Shown here in pieces: positions 33,631 to 45,791 of a stretch of 64,000 bases of DNA. The notes beneath the pieces are model-generated. The model searched no databases, had not been told where the DNA came from, and saw nothing but the letters and a program-made list of their open reading frames with translations. The stretch spans positions 124,001 to 188,000 of the forward strand of contig JADIIX010000026.1 of the NCBI GenBank assembly GCA_027604505.1. The letters are read 5' to 3'. Within the stretch, counting starts at the first letter, position 1. Each line of letters begins with the position of its first letter. This DNA comes from Gonapodya sp. JEL0774 (lineage: Eukaryota > Monoblepharomycota > Monoblepharidomycetes > Monoblepharidales > Gonapodyaceae). A program made the translations under genes and the position numbers.

Positions 33631-33727
33631 GAGCCAATGGGGTGGCGGAACGTCCTGCTATGGAAGGGGTGTGGAGAGGGAGGAAACAGGAGCGTGTTTT
33701 GGCCGTGAGAGGCAATGGGGCGGAGTG
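33569..33727. repeat. 79-base tandem repeat, two copies plus a degenerate third start
   Basis: Units 33569-33647 and 33648-33726 share blocks such as GAACGTCCTGCT, GGAAGGGGTGTGGAGAGGGA and TTTTGGCCGTGAGAG with few differences. A third unit seems to begin at 33728 and decays. The first unit contains the last codons and stop of the F-box gene. Confidence 0.85.
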
Positions 33728-34047
33728 GAACGAGGTGGGGGGGCGTGGGTAGGGCGCATTCGACGTGCTGTCGATATTGTAGAGCTCAGAGAATTGCTTT
33801 CGTAATTGCGTTTTTCATGTGCATACATCCAGAGATCAAATTGTTGCCAAACTACACAGTATCCAACAAAGTTTTGGTCCGGGGAGATTGCTCCCACTCC
33901 CCAGCGCGCGAACCTTCCTTCCGAGCCAACCTTGACATAAACCACAATACGCTTCAGAGCTCCGCCAACACACGTCATTCGATCTTTGCCCTTCGCAGGC
34001 AGTAAACCGCTGCGCCACAGCCCAAATGGCCACACTCCGTCCGGTTC

Positions 34048-36815
34048 TCATGCGCTCACAACCCTCGCCTGCAACCCCGTCGGTGACAGCGCTTCAACTA
34101 CGGCCGACCCGACCACCGCCTCGGTCGCTTCGACATCCTCGATGGCCCCTCCCTCGGGTTCTATGTTGAGGTTGAACTTGAAAAAGTTTGTAGGGTCGTA
34201 CTTTTTCTTGATGGCGCGGAGACGGGCGAGGTTGGATCCGTACACCTTTTCGGAGACCGAGGCCATGTGGGAGGCGGGAACGTCTTGCGAGTTGGGCGGG
34301 GGTCCAAACGAGAATTGTTTAAGGCGAGAGAGGGTCTGGTGGTTCATAGAGGGGTGGGGAGGGTTGGACGAGGAAAGTGGGTTGGAAGCGGGTTCGAAGG
34401 AAGGACCAATCATGATTCCAGTGAGATAAGTAGAGGTTGCGGAGAAACCCAATCATCACCAGCCTCTCCTACAGAAAACCCCGAAACTCCATCCTCTCGA
34501 ACCCACCTCATCCAACCACTTCCGATTCTCCACATCCTGCTCTTGCTCCTCCCACGTCGCGATCATGGTCACCTCGTACGATGCCTTCCTATGAATCCAC
34601 GCCGTGTCCTGCTCCGCAACCCTGGCCACCGCCCCGCCCAGCAACACGACGTCAATGACACTCCGTCTTGCGTCGGGAGGCAGGTGGAGGATAGCCTCGG
34701 CCAAAAAGGAGATGACCTCGACATTGAGGTGGGTCAAGTGTTCCCCACGGATGCCGTACCGGTACCCGGCTGCGGGAATATATTGGGTGGTGTTGCGTTG
34801 CTGTTGGATGTAGTCGCGGGTGCGGAGGGAGTTCATGATGGGGACGTAGGGGAGGGAGGACATGAACGGGTGGATGATCTGTTTGGCTTCGTCCTGGGAG
34901 AGGTTGAAGGTCATTCGAGAATATATGAGCGCCACCAAGTCATCAAGCTAACCCCGTTTGTCCCTTTTTGATCCCTTGCCCCACTCCAACCGTCCCTGCA
35001 CCCTCCCGTCCTTCCCCCCTACCGGTAACAACACGAATAACTCACCTCCGGCCCCACATAACAAAAGCTCAACATGACCAAAGGACTTCCATTCGTATCA
35101 CACCCCAACTTTGCCGAAGTGCTCAACTCGTCCCTGACGGCGACGCCCATGGCCTCACTCCACCGGCCCAGAATCATTTTGGCGGCCGAGACGGATTCCA
35201 TAGGGTACATGACCACACCCGAGTAGCAGGTGCGGAGTTTGTGAAGGCGGGAGACGATTGATGTGACGACGCCAAAGTTCGCACCACCCCCGCGGAGGGC
35301 CCAGAAGAGGTCTTCTCGGGGTAACGGGACGGAAAGGAGACAAAAGGAGCCGATCCAGCGGGAAGAGTGGTTCGTGCAGAGAGGGGTTGTTTGTTGGTGA
35401 CACGATCGGTGAACGAGGCCAAACAGGGGACAAACCGGAAGCCCCACGATCAAGCTGGTTATCTTAAACTCACCCTCGTTACGCCCCTCGCTCACCACCA
35501 CGACTCTCCCATCGGCCAGCACGACTTCCGCCTCGACGACATTATCCACGCTGAGTCCCCACTTTCTGCTCACGTATCCGAGCCCACCACCCAGCACACT
35601 GCCTACGCCTACGCCCTGGTAGGTGCCCAGAGGTGTTATGAAGCCGCGGCGGCAGGTGGCATCGTCGATGTCGGCGACCCGGGCGCCACCGTCGAAGCGG
35701 ACGACAGGCTGAGAAGTGGTGCGAACGAAGAGGGGAGATGTGAGTAGTTCGGATGGAACATGTAATCGCAATGACAACAATGGGTTAGGTGGGCCATGGG
35801 ATAACTCCATGGAAGGGCCACAAACGACGTCGCCCCGCTCGCGTGACATTCCCGCTCTGCGCACATTCTCAAACTCCCAGATTTACTCCACCACCAGTGA
35901 AAGCTCACTGCAAGTCAGTCCCAAATTCATTTTATTCGTTCCACCCTTGATGACATGGCCATCTTCAAATGGTCTTGCTCCCCGCGGTCGGTACTCACAC
36001 CCCCACCACCCTCCGTCACGACCCACACGCTGTTCAAACTTTTGCTCAGATCCAGCACGACCTGTCCGGCAACACCGTAACCCGTTGCACCGCCGGATTT
36101 GACCGACATTGTTAGTCCGTAGTGGCGGCAGATGAGGACCACTCTGGGGTGGTGCAAATGGGGTGAAGGGAGGGAGCATATGAGTGTTGTGTTGTTGTGG
36201 TGGTGAGAAGTAGCGGTAGAAGGGGGGAGGAAGGGGTACACAGGTGGGTGTACAGACAAAAACATCTCATTGCCGATATCTGCGCTCTTCCTCAGGTGAC
36301 GAGATTTCTGGTTTTCGCCCGGCCTGGTGATTTTCCCCTTCTTCCCCTGCCCCAATTCACTGCTTTCCAACTGACATCCCTACCACAAAGGGTCAGGAGC
36401 ACACCGCAACCTCACGAGCGCCGATTTTCATTGATTCAGCCTCTGACAAAGTCTTGATAGAAACCCACTTTGCGACATCCTCGGCATCGTATGGGCGCAC
36501 TACGACGACTGGTTTTGCCTGAATAGCGCCGTTGTAGACCAGAAGCGATTCATCGTACCTGTGTGGATGTCGAAGAGTGCGGCCGGTGAAAATCCCTCAC
36601 AAAGTCGCACGCCTGCGTGACACAGGCCGGCACAAAACCCCCCCAAAAAGAATCCCGAAAATAGATTGAGCGTACCCTTTAGTACCCGGTGGTAAGACCG
36701 CGCCCTTTATTTGAGACCTGAGCGCGGGCAGAATCGTCTCCTTGGCGAACGTGGAGAATCGGCGACCGTGCGACGCGAGTGACATGGCTGGAGGTGGGGA
36801 CGCGGCGGTCGACAT
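34048..36815 (-). CDS. FAD-linked oxidase, berberine-bridge-enzyme-like
   Basis: Read on the minus strand from the ATG at 36815. Pieces in order: MSLASHGRRFSTFAKETILP; after an intron, YDESLLVYNGAIQAKPVVVV; the FAD-binding MSVKSGGATGYGVAGQVVLD; FITPLGTYQGVGVGSVLGGG with VSRKWGLSVDNVVEAEVV; LFWALRGGGANFGVVTSIV; substrate-domain pieces near 35.1 and 34.5-34.9 kb; and the BBE end YGSNLARLRAIKKKYDPTNF. This is the PCMH-type FAD fold plus BBE tail used for oxidising alcohols, sugars or secondary metabolites. In most BBE-like enzymes FAD is bound through a His in SGGH and a Cys in GxCxxVGVGG. Here those places read SGGA and GTYQGVGVG, so covalent attachment looks lost. At least six introns; not all edges were fixed. 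Confidence 0.85.
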
Positions 36816-36937
36816 ATTGTGGAGCTGCGTCCGAGATTGCGTGGAGTTCGCGATTCGTTTCAAAGCGAATTAGTGGGGAAACGAACGGGGGTCGCTGGAG
36901 AATATGTGCGAGGGAATACAACCGCGTACCGGGTACA

Positions 36938-36992
36938 GTTGAACCAACGTTGGACCAATGTTGAACTGATGTTGAACTAATGCTGAATCAGT
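36938..36992 (-). repeat. Five tandem 11-base repeats upstream of the FAD oxidase
   Basis: Five consecutive 11-base units close to GTTGAACYAAT (36938, 36949, 36960, 36971, 36982). They begin 123 bases upstream of the oxidase start codon. Spacing is close to one helical turn, so a factor bound at each would lie on one DNA face. A promoter role is inference. Confidence 0.6.
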
Positions 36993-38219
36993 TGTGCCGC
37001 TCTCGCTGTTTTATCGCGCTGTAATCGGCGCTTTGTGTTTGGGTTTGGCCCTTGGGTGGGGGACTTCCCGCACACCGGCAACACCGACCAACCCTCGAAC
37101 ACGTGTTCAGATATGTTCGTGACTCATCACCTTCTTTCGAGCTCACACATGAATTCTAGGCCAAATAAAAGATCTATTCCGTTCTTTCGCGGTTCATACC
37201 ACGTTGTGTCTTCCTGCAGGCAGAGTATGGTCCCAAGTCTACCATGTATATATGTAGTTTCTTCATATCCAAGCTCCCTGTGCCAAGGCGATTGGGTATA
37301 GCATTCGATTATTGCAATAAAAGTTAGTACGTATTGTCGTACATGTGCATTAGTTAGTCCTACTCCCTCAGACTTGTGTTTGGGGACGTTTCTCTGCGAA
37401 GCACTACATTTACAACAACAACAAAATAGAAGTCGGCAGGTTTGAAAGCAGCGACAGTTCGCTCACTTGAAATTTTTTATGTCTCTGGATCCTCTCAGAA
37501 GGCGACGACATTGGATTGCCTGATGACCGCGTGTGCTCTCAGCTCCTATCGTCCCCGAATTGCAATCGCCATGTGTCTCTCCCCGTGCCCAGAAACCCAA
37601 CCTCTACGCTTGTAGACACCGGTGTGTATCAGACACTCTTTTCAACGTAGGTAGCGCACCCCGGTGCAGTCTGAGGAAACTGAAACAGCCAGAACGAATG
37701 GCTCAACAACGATTAAACAACTGTTCTGCGCAAAACGGTTGTCATCGAAGCACAAAGCACAAAGCAAATCAAGTACTATCTCGGTTTCCTAATCGCTGGA
37801 TGGAAAGACACGTACTGGTTCAATGTACGTATATGTGAGTCATGACGTGGATGTTGGAGGACACGAATAGTCTCTCCAACCAGTTCCAAGCCAGGTAGTT
37901 CGTGTTTCACTTCCTTTTGTCTCTTGCTTGGTTGTATGGGGAGGCATATTCGAATCGGTTACAATGATCGAAGCCTTCATTTGGCCGAACAGTGCTAGAG
38001 TACATCTAGAACTCGACAGATCCAAAAATTTCTTTGAAGCTCTACACTGAGTGTGAAGATTTCATGATAAACAGAAAGGATGAACCCAGGAACGTGTGTG
38101 CAATTCGAAGAACGCGCATTAGACGGATTCCGCATGTGGGACCGGTGGCCGAGAACACTTCATCGGATTACTGTAATAGCGTCAACTTCCATGCTCCTGT
38201 CGAGTGTCACCATCGTGCA
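36993..38219. other. Gene-poor stretch
   Basis: About 1.2 kb with no recognisable gene, RNA or transposon end on either strand. Confidence 0.4.
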
Positions 38220-38705
38220 TCAGCTGCTTGCAGATTTGAGGGGCAGTGTCCCAAAATTAGTGGGGTAGTTTTGCCCTCCTGGCCTGGTGTACCTTTTCCA
38301 GGACGCTTGACAACTTCCACACTCGTCAGAGCAGAGATTGAAAGGCGTATTGCAATTCAAATCGAGATGAATGCACGATGGGGCGTCCGATTTTGAGAGC
38401 TGACCTATGTTTCCGATCCAAAGCAAGGAATCGGGAGACGTCAGCACGACAAGCCGACGGCGATAGAATAGACGACTGATGACACGGATGCCGACCAATG
38501 ATGATTCATCGGGCCAGAAAACATGAGAGAATAGAAGATCCATCCATGATGCAAATGGGGGGTTCTTTTTGACGCGATTGTAGAGGCGTTTGAACAAAAA
38601 AAGCGGAACAACAGGCATCCGGCCTCCATTCGCGCAGAGAGAAGTCCGCAGGGGCATTCCAATGGGAAAACCATTCTCATATAGCGGAGTGATTGAATTT
38701 TGCAT
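38220..38705 (-). CDS. Open frame of 161 codons, unrecognised
   Basis: Begins at a true ATG (38705) and has mixed, protein-like composition: GGRMPVVPLFLFKRLYNRVK, WMDLLFSHVFWPDESSLVG and a cysteine cluster NLCSDECGSCQ. It is the only open frame in this gene-poor 3-kb stretch that looks possibly coding. A second minus frame just upstream (38677-38934) could hold an earlier exon. No family match comes to mind, and neither transposase nor reverse-transcriptase motifs are present. Treat as tentative. Confidence 0.25.
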   Translation of the reverse strand: MQNSITPLYENGFPIGMPLRTSLCANGGRMPVVPLFLFKRLYNRVKKNPPFASWMDLLFSHVFWPDESSLVGIRVISRLFYRRRLVVLTSPDSLLWIGNIGQLSKSDAPSCIHLDLNCNTPFNLCSDECGSCQASWKRYTRPGGQNYPTNFGTLPLKSASS

Positions 38706-38934
38706 TGTCCGCTGCCCTGTTCAGTGGATAAACACGGCCGGCCTGGCTGTTGATGTCGCTGCTGGTGGGTCGCGACGGCACGACCGGCCAATTTACGACC
38801 TGAACAGTGAAAAGAAACTTAGAGATGACCAGCATCCAGCATCCTCGTGCAAGAAAGGCTGAGTACGTCAAGATTTGGAATTGGCAGGTGGCCCTGACAT
38901 GAGATGGATTCCCATTGCGCAACCTAAATTCCAT

Positions 38935-40076
38935 TGCTGCTGCCTCCCATCACTCTTGACTGATATGTAGATCGTTTACATGAAGACGTGTACCATCTAC
39001 GTAGAGATAGTTGACCTCTCCAACATCGCTGTATCCGACCCACGACTCGGAGTTTCAAACGTCAAACGGTCCATCATGCCCCGCAGAGCTACTCAATCGG
39101 AATCTCCTCTCAATGAAAATGAATGCTTCCATCGTGCACGGCTGGTCGCTGTGGGATTCTCCATATTAATCTAGGTGTGGAGGAACGATTTGCCTCAAGG
39201 TATAGGTGCTTCCTTTTTTTGGGGGACGGCGGGACCCACCTGGACTCATCAAAAAGTGTTCAAAAGCGAAACCACTGGAGTATTTGTGTAATTCTGTGGC
39301 AGAAATGGGCGCTCACGATAGAAGCCAAAAAGAGACAAGGGTCTTGGACGGACCGACGTGGCTGAAACTTAATCGGAAACGGTCTGATACAAAACTCTGA
39401 TGACACACAGTCCATACGACACTAGGTTACATCAGAGCTTCTTTGTGCATTGAATAATTTTTATGATGACCATGATTCATGGAGGGAATCTCCGGTAGGG
39501 TTTGAGGACATCACATCAAACAATTCGAGGAAAGCAACCCCCACCATGAGACCTAGTTGCTCACTGATTATGTACTTTGGCAGAGTTAAAGGCACCATCG
39601 TTCTTCGGATTGAATAGAACCGACAACATATCAGCAGAAAGGAAGAAATTGTGGGGCACAAAGTCGGTAAAAATAGATTGATGTATGTAGCACAGGTGGC
39701 AGAAACCAACGCAAACGAGCAATTACTGCATATGCATCCACAAATATATCTTTTTAAAGGTGTATTGCGTATTGTTGTTCTCCTGTTTACACCTCAGGTG
39801 AATCAACAATATCTGCGTCCCAAAATTCCAACGGCGTAAGGCTCTTGTGCCTTTTGACTTGTTGCTCCCGACAAAGAACTCACAGACGCTGGCAGAATCC
39901 GCCTGGTCTCATCGGCCACTTGCCGAGCACGTTCCCCCTTCGACTCACAGACATCCTTTCGCCAGTCTTCAAAGGACCAGTGTCACTCGCTGGTCCCCCA
40001 AAAGGATCACCCTCCAACCGGTGATCTTTTCGGAGTGGCAGCAGCACTGTCAGGAGCGCAGCTTCCGATTTAGCTC
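38935..40076. other. Gene-poor stretch upstream of the C2H2 gene
   Basis: No gene recognised; presumably includes the promoter of the plus-strand C2H2 factor. Confidence 0.4.
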
Positions 40077-42162
40077 ATGGATCCGGGATCAGAGTCGATG
40101 GCTGATGATGCGCAACCTGCGGGAGACTCAGAGCGGGATCCGGACAGGAGCTTGGACAGGCGCTTGCATCCGGAACAGGACGCCGTCCCTCGCCGCGAGG
40201 CTCCATCTTCGTGAGTATCTGGGTGTCCTGTGTGTTTTGGTTTCGAATCTGGGACTAGTTGGGGCGTGGCAGTCGGCAGCAAGTCCCCTTTTGGTGCAGA
40301 ATTACGATACCTGACCTGACCCCTTATCCCCTTTTACCGACCTAAACCCCACTCGTGAACATGGCTATCTAATTATACATAGGTTTACTGCAGCATCAAC
40401 GGTGTCGCTTGCAACCGACGCTGACACCCCAATGCAGGGTACCTCCACCTCAACCTATGTGGGTCAGTCAGGTGGGGAACATCGGCACGTTTCAGCAGTC
40501 GGAGGGACGGCTGCACCTTTCGATAGGCAATCGGCTGCGTATGATCCAGCAACCGTGCGTCAACAGGTTTATGTCACCGAAGAAACTGTCCGAAACGAGG
40601 TCGCACCACAACTTCCGCAAACGTCCAGTGCGGTTATGCACCCGCCATCGTACGGTCTTCCACCTGCTGATGTTTTTGCTCCGAGCTACCACTGGCCGCA
40701 AGTACCGATGCCATACTCGGCGTATCCTTATCCAACAACTCCACAGCCCATGTGGTACCCTTCGCCCGCGTACCCTTCATTCCAGGGACCACACCCACCT
40801 CCTTCCATGCTCTATCCGGGGTACGGATATCATCCACAACCCTATGTCCCTCCCGTGCCGGGTTACGCAGGGATGTGGAACTTCGGAGGACCGGCGCGAG
40901 TGGACAGTGCACCTCCTTTCCAGCCCACTGGCGATCGAAGGTTGTCAGGGAACCCCACGCACCTTTCCCAAACTGATCAAAACAGTGCGTTGCGGGGTGC
41001 AACCTATACGCTGACGGGGATGCCACCCTACTCAGCGGCACCTGGTCACTCAGCACCACTCCAACCTCGAGATACGAACTTTGGTGCGCCCCCTTCTCCA
41101 CGAGCAAATCCACTCCAATTTTTCCACCCAGAGCGATCTCGGCAATCAGTCTCTAATACTTCGGATCCAGGTGACGGTTCAGGTTCACCAAATGTGCCCC
41201 GTGGTCGGCCCCTTGGTAGCCTGGCACAGCGATTGCAGGGACCCCAAATGACAGTGGCTGGAGAAGCACTACTCGATGGCTACGAAGCACCCGCTCAAGA
41301 AAGAAAGCACAGGCCATCGCGGACTGCAACGTACGAAAGGGACTCAGCCGGCAATAAGATCTTCAAATGTGAGCCACCAAACTTTCCAGAATAACACGCG
41401 CATTTCAAAAGAGACTAAATTTTGGGGTTGAAAAATGCTCAAAGGCGGCTGGCCCGATTGCAATCGCACCTTCAATACGTCTGGCCATTTGTCTAGGCAC
41501 AGGAGAGTACACATGAATCTCCGACCTTATGCATGCCCTATTCCTTCCTGCGACGCTACTTTCACGAGGATTGATAACATGCGGAGGTGAGTAACTTAGC
41601 ACTTTGACTGCTCCAGCATCGTGGATCTAAAGTTCGTACCTAATGGGACACATTTGCAATCCACAGCCACGCGAGAACCCACGCGAAACGTCTGGGTATC
41701 CCAGTTCCACCCGACTTACCCCGAAACATGACACCTCGATCCGCGGTGAATTTCCCAGGTTACCTCCCAGACCCTGCCGCCACCTCTTCCTACCACGATC
41801 AACCTGGTGGTGGCGAGCCTCGGGCGGAAGCCTCATTTGAATTCTCCGAGCCTCCTTCACGCTCAATGTCTCTCCAGAGCCTGGACACGGACAGCAGGTC
41901 AGATTCCCCAGCGGCGACCGGTCCTTCCGAGCCCGCAGTTCCGGAAAACGTTCCGTCGGAAACTAGGGCCACCACAGATCAACCGCGGACAACACTAGCG
42001 AGATCCGCCACAGCGCCTGCAGACTTGCCGTCCTTGCCCCTTCGGAGGAGTGCGAGGCCGCGATCCGCTGTTGTAATGGAAGAGAGTGATGATGAGGAGG
42101 ATGATGATGACGACGAACCTTACGGTGGGAGGAGTTCTCGACGCAGACGGGGTCGTCGGTGA
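40077..42162 (+). CDS. C2H2 zinc-finger transcription factor (Nrg1/Usv1/Com2-like fingers)
   Basis: Exons 40077-40210, 40383-41368, 41445-41586 and 41667-42162 give 585 residues with phase kept. Two adjacent fingers cross the last two introns. Finger 1 is CGWPDCNRTFNTSGHLSRHR, ending RVH; finger 2 is CPIPSCDATFTRIDNMRSHA, ending RTH. Both follow CxxxxC-x12-HxxxH. The GHLSRHRRVH and DNMRSHARTH forms with a long disordered N-terminus resemble fungal Nrg1/Usv1/Com2-type stress or carbon-source regulators, which bind CCCCT-like sites in yeast. The N-terminal region is Pro/Tyr-rich (PYSAYPYPTTPQPMWYPSP). The tail is Ser/Pro-rich and ends in an acidic Glu/Asp run and a basic GRSSRRRRGRR that could be a nuclear signal. 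The start at 40077 is the first ATG in frame. Confidence 0.85.
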
Positions 42163-42512
42163 ATGTGGGAGGAATGCAATGAGCGCCACTGTACAAAAGG
42201 AAATCTCCCCGGCGCTCTTTGTTGTGAGATATACTCTCTTTCGTCTAATATTTGCACAAACAATCACGGAACCACGGAACATCACGTAGATTGCACGTAG
42301 GCACAACAGCCATCAAGTTACACACCCTTCAAATTGCTATAGCCACTTATAGGTCAATCAAAATGGCCAATTCTTGCTAAATATAGTTCTCTATCAATGT
42401 ATCAGGTTCTCGCGAATACCTTGGGAAACGATATCCTTTTCTTGTACGAAAACTCGTTTAAATTTCTCGTTATCACCAGGTGCTCAAAATTTGCTCTCAG
42501 TTAAGCAATTAT
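42163..42512. other. Intergenic between convergent genes
   Basis: Shared 3' flank of the C2H2 gene (+) and the OMS1-like gene (-); AT-rich, with no feature recognised. Confidence 0.4.
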
Positions 42513-43723
42513 TTAACATGTCATGGTCTCGTTATCGGGCACCCCGGATTTCTTGCCTGGTCGCGCAACAATCCACCACGTTGTGCCCAGATGCCATCTC
42601 CCCATTTCCACCACCTCTATCCCACTTTTCTCCAGTATGGATGCTATATCCCTGTTGTACCAACATCCCCATTTGTCTGCGTGGCTTACAGCAGACTTGT
42701 CCAATACTTCGTCCAGCCATTTGTAGTGCGACCGCCCGTGTTCAAGAAGAAGTATAGTGCCGGTGGGCTTGCATACACGCTGAAGCTCCTCAAGCGCTTT
42801 CACTGGGTCTGCGTGCGAGCAGATGCCAAAAGTCTGGACAACGGTGTCAAAGGAAGCAGATGGGGCAGGTAAGTTGGTCGCTGAAGCCCGAGCGAAGCGA
42901 ACAGGCAAAGGTAGTGGGGTTGATGGATCCTTGATGTTGGGCTCAGTGGAGGTGTACCGGGAAGCAGCTCCCGAGGAGGTAAATTTCGATTGAGCAACGC
43001 GCAGCATGGGCACAGAAGCGTCAGTGACGGTGAGCGACCGGAGAGTGGTACGAGGATAATATGGCAGGTTGCGCCCAGTGCCGGATGAGACTTCAAGAGT
43101 GTCACCCTTGGGTGAAGGAGGTTGGTGCGAAGCAAATCGCAGTGAGCTGCTTCGAATGCGTCTCGGAGTTGCTCCAGAGCTGCTTCCATGCGGTCGACCA
43201 GCAAGATGGAATTCTCACCTTGGCTTTGCCCATTAGCCACCATCGGAGGAGTTTCATTCCCATCAAGTTCTCATCCCAGCTTTGTCACCATCACGTTAGC
43301 CGAAACCGTCAATCATCAAGCAAAGCTCAAAAGCTCCATGGGAACATCCACTCACTCGATCTCTTTATCGTACTGCTCAGCGATCTCGTCAAAAACTCGT
43401 GCCTTATCCTCCTGCCACTCCAGTTTCTCCACACCCTCTGGTCTCGCAATTCTCGTCATTCGATAGTAAACGAACGTGGCATATGTTGCGCCTGCATAAG
43501 CCATGAGGCCAGCAAATAGCATGGGTAGGCGGTGACGGGTGATAAACCCCGATGGTGCCGATGGTGGCGACCCATGGGAACTAAAGCGAGCTGCAGAGAG
43601 TGACAAGAACCGCGAGCGGGGCAGAGAACGGTGGAAATTAATCGATATTGGTGCATCGGTGCGATAGCGCGCAAACAGGCACCTCCATCGGCGTGTGGTG
43701 GTCGCTGATGGAATACTTGACAT
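42513..43723 (-). CDS. OMS1-like mitochondrial SAM-dependent methyltransferase
   Basis: Read on the minus strand from the ATG at 43723. The N-terminus is rich in Arg and Ser with almost no acids (SIPSATTTRRWRCLFARYR, FLSLSAARFSSHG), a mitochondrial presequence, followed by a membrane segment (LPMLFAGLMAYAGATYATFV). After the first exon ends in VFDEIAEQYDKEI, the next gives DWDENLMGMKLLRWWLMGKA, the entry motif of OMS1-type enzymes. Then come GDTLEVSSGTGRNLPYYP (motif I), TVTDASVPML (motif II), SFDTVVQTFGICSHADPVKA, and GTILLLEHGRSHYKWLDEVL. Yeast Oms1 is an inner-membrane methyltransferase linked to respiratory-complex maintenance. Three exons. All SAM-binding elements are present. Confidence 0.85.
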
Positions 43724-44119
43724 GTGCAAACCGAGTGGCAAGTAGTACAGCACTCTTTGCACAGAGTTGAAAGGCAAACCACGAGAATAGAACCCTGGTG
43801 GCTACTCCTTCTAATGGTGGTATTGGCTATACTTATTTATCCATTCCAAAGTGACAGTTGCCGCCTGTGTCGCTTGAAAGCACGAGGTTGTCCCACGCGG
43901 TATTCGGCCGGTAGTTTTATGAAATCACGTCTTCAAACCTCCAATTCCGCAATTCGACTTGCCAGAACCTTCCTTTCTGTTTTGGAAGGCTCATAGGATG
44001 TAAGAATGTATGACCAAATACTAAATACTGGAGGTTGAAGATATGTGAAGCACCGCCCCAGTCTGCAACCTCAGCCATTCCCAACAATTTTTCAACACAG
44101 CCCCTGTTGAACATCAATC
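43724..44119. promoter_or_regulatory. Divergent intergenic region (OMS1-like / syntaxin)
   Basis: Under 400 bases between two divergent start codons, so both promoters should be here. No TATA box is clear. Confidence 0.5.
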
Positions 44120-45628
44120 ATGGCAGCAACACGGCCCTTGCTCGGTGACCGTGCAATGGAGATGGATGCGTCGAGACCGCAAGGACGGCCCGAGTCGGAC
44201 GCGGAGTTTCTCGAAAAAGTGAGTCTCCCAGTCTAGTCGCTACCATTTCCACCCATTGCACCGATTTTGACATAATCTCAATCCCCGATTGAATCGATCC
44301 ATTGCTTTCATTCTCCTCGATGTGTTGTGGTGGGAACGCCAATGCTGCCTGCGGCTGTGGTAATAAGATTGAGTCTCTGAAGCAAGCTCTGTCAGAAGTT
44401 CAGGCAAACACCCGGAGTTTAGAGCGATTGCACAGTGCAGCATTGTTGAACATAAATGATGTTGAAAATGCGGGTGAGTTTTATTGGGTTGTAGACGGCT
44501 CATGAAGATGAGCACGGGTCTCAGCTTTCCTGGTTTGCATGGTTATTAAATTGAACACCGTTCCTCTTCCCTCTTTCGTTTCCTATCAGCCAATCAACGT
44601 GCGCTTGATGCTTGCGTTGATCGTACTGACTCTGCTCTTCAGTGGTGCCGTAACCAACTCAAAGGTATTATCCTTCGCCATCAAATTCCTCAGACATCTT
44701 GCGGTTTCATCAACTAAATCTCACGCGAAGCCCTGAATGCATCAAAATCCAATTTCCCCGCGGGTAGTCCCGCCTACTCACTCCGGACGAATCAGATTGC
44801 AACGTGCACGAGGAGCTTGAAGGAAGCTGTGACGGCGTACAGAGAGGTGCAGGAGAGATACAAGGCAAGATACTTGGAAAAGGCGGAGAGGCAATTTAGG
44901 ATTGGTGAGTTGAATGTCCGTTATCTTCGCCAACCGCCACTACTCAACTGATTTGGTTCTGGACTTATCCCTGTCCGACCATGTTCACTTATTCTCCAAG
45001 TTCGGCCAAACGCCTCCGAGTCCGAAATCCGCGCTGCACTCGACTCAGCCCGAAATCGGCCAGGTGCCCTCTCCGCCTTTACACAGGACCTGGTGTCCAA
45101 CGGAGCTGTGGAAGCACGGAGGGCGATGGACGAGGCAGTGGAAAGATATAGCGAAGTGGGGAAGCTGGAGAGGAGTATTGCTGTGGGTTGAGTGGTTAAT
45201 TTTACTTTTCCGCAACTGCTTCAATTCGTGGTGAAATCTTTCGCGCAAAAAGGACCTCGCTCAACTCTTCCAAGACCTGAACCTCCTCCTCGAAGCCCAG
45301 GATGCTCGCATCACCGCTGCGGAGTACAACGTCGACGAAACTGTCACCTTGCTCGAGGAAGGAAACAAAGAAGTGCTGACCGCAAAAGGGCTTCGAATCA
45401 ACACGAGAAAGGTGAGTGTAAATAACTCTGACCAGCGCGCGACGCTTGTGTTCGACTTGAACTTGCAAACGTCATTCTCACCTACCGTATCTCACATCCG
45501 CATCACTCCGTTCGTTTTCACAAATGCCCAAATTCGCACTCCAGAATATGTGGATCATCACTGGCATTTGTGCAGTCATTCTGATCGTTATCATCATCAT
45601 TCTCATTATTCAGTTCAGGCCCAAATGA
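44120..45628 (+). CDS. Syntaxin (t-SNARE), plasma-membrane Sso/syntaxin-1 type
   Basis: About six exons starting MAATRPLLGDRAMEMDASRP. The N-terminal Habc-like helices include KIESLKQALSEVQANTRSLE, and the next pieces near 44.8-45.2 kb (EAVTAYREVQERYKARYLEK, then NASESEIRAALDSA) match the syntaxin linker. The SNARE motif appears as LFQDLNLLLEAQDARITAAE followed by YNVDETVTLLEEGNKEV. The C-terminal anchor MWIITGICAVILIVIIIILI is followed by IQFRPK and the stop at 45626-45628. The Gln of the zero layer falls in LLEAQDARI-type context, consistent with a Qa-SNARE. It would mediate fusion of secretory vesicles at the target membrane together with SNAP-25 and synaptobrevin partners. The exon carrying the basic stretch before the anchor was not fully resolved. 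Confidence 0.85.
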
Positions 45629-45791
45629 GTGCCGAATGGGGTCTGGAAAAGGTCGAGTGGACGTGGACGTGGAAGAATTGGGGAGAGTCGCAGGTCGGCG
45701 TAGAGTCTGGATGGATGTTCAGGAACGTTGCCATCGCTTCATTTGAATTGGTGTGATTTTCTAAGAGTTCCATTAATCATATTACGGTCTT

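Noticed and set aside
42086-42130. Possible GAT-rich microsatellite
   Set aside because: It encodes the acidic Glu/Asp run of the C2H2 factor in frame and is explained by coding.
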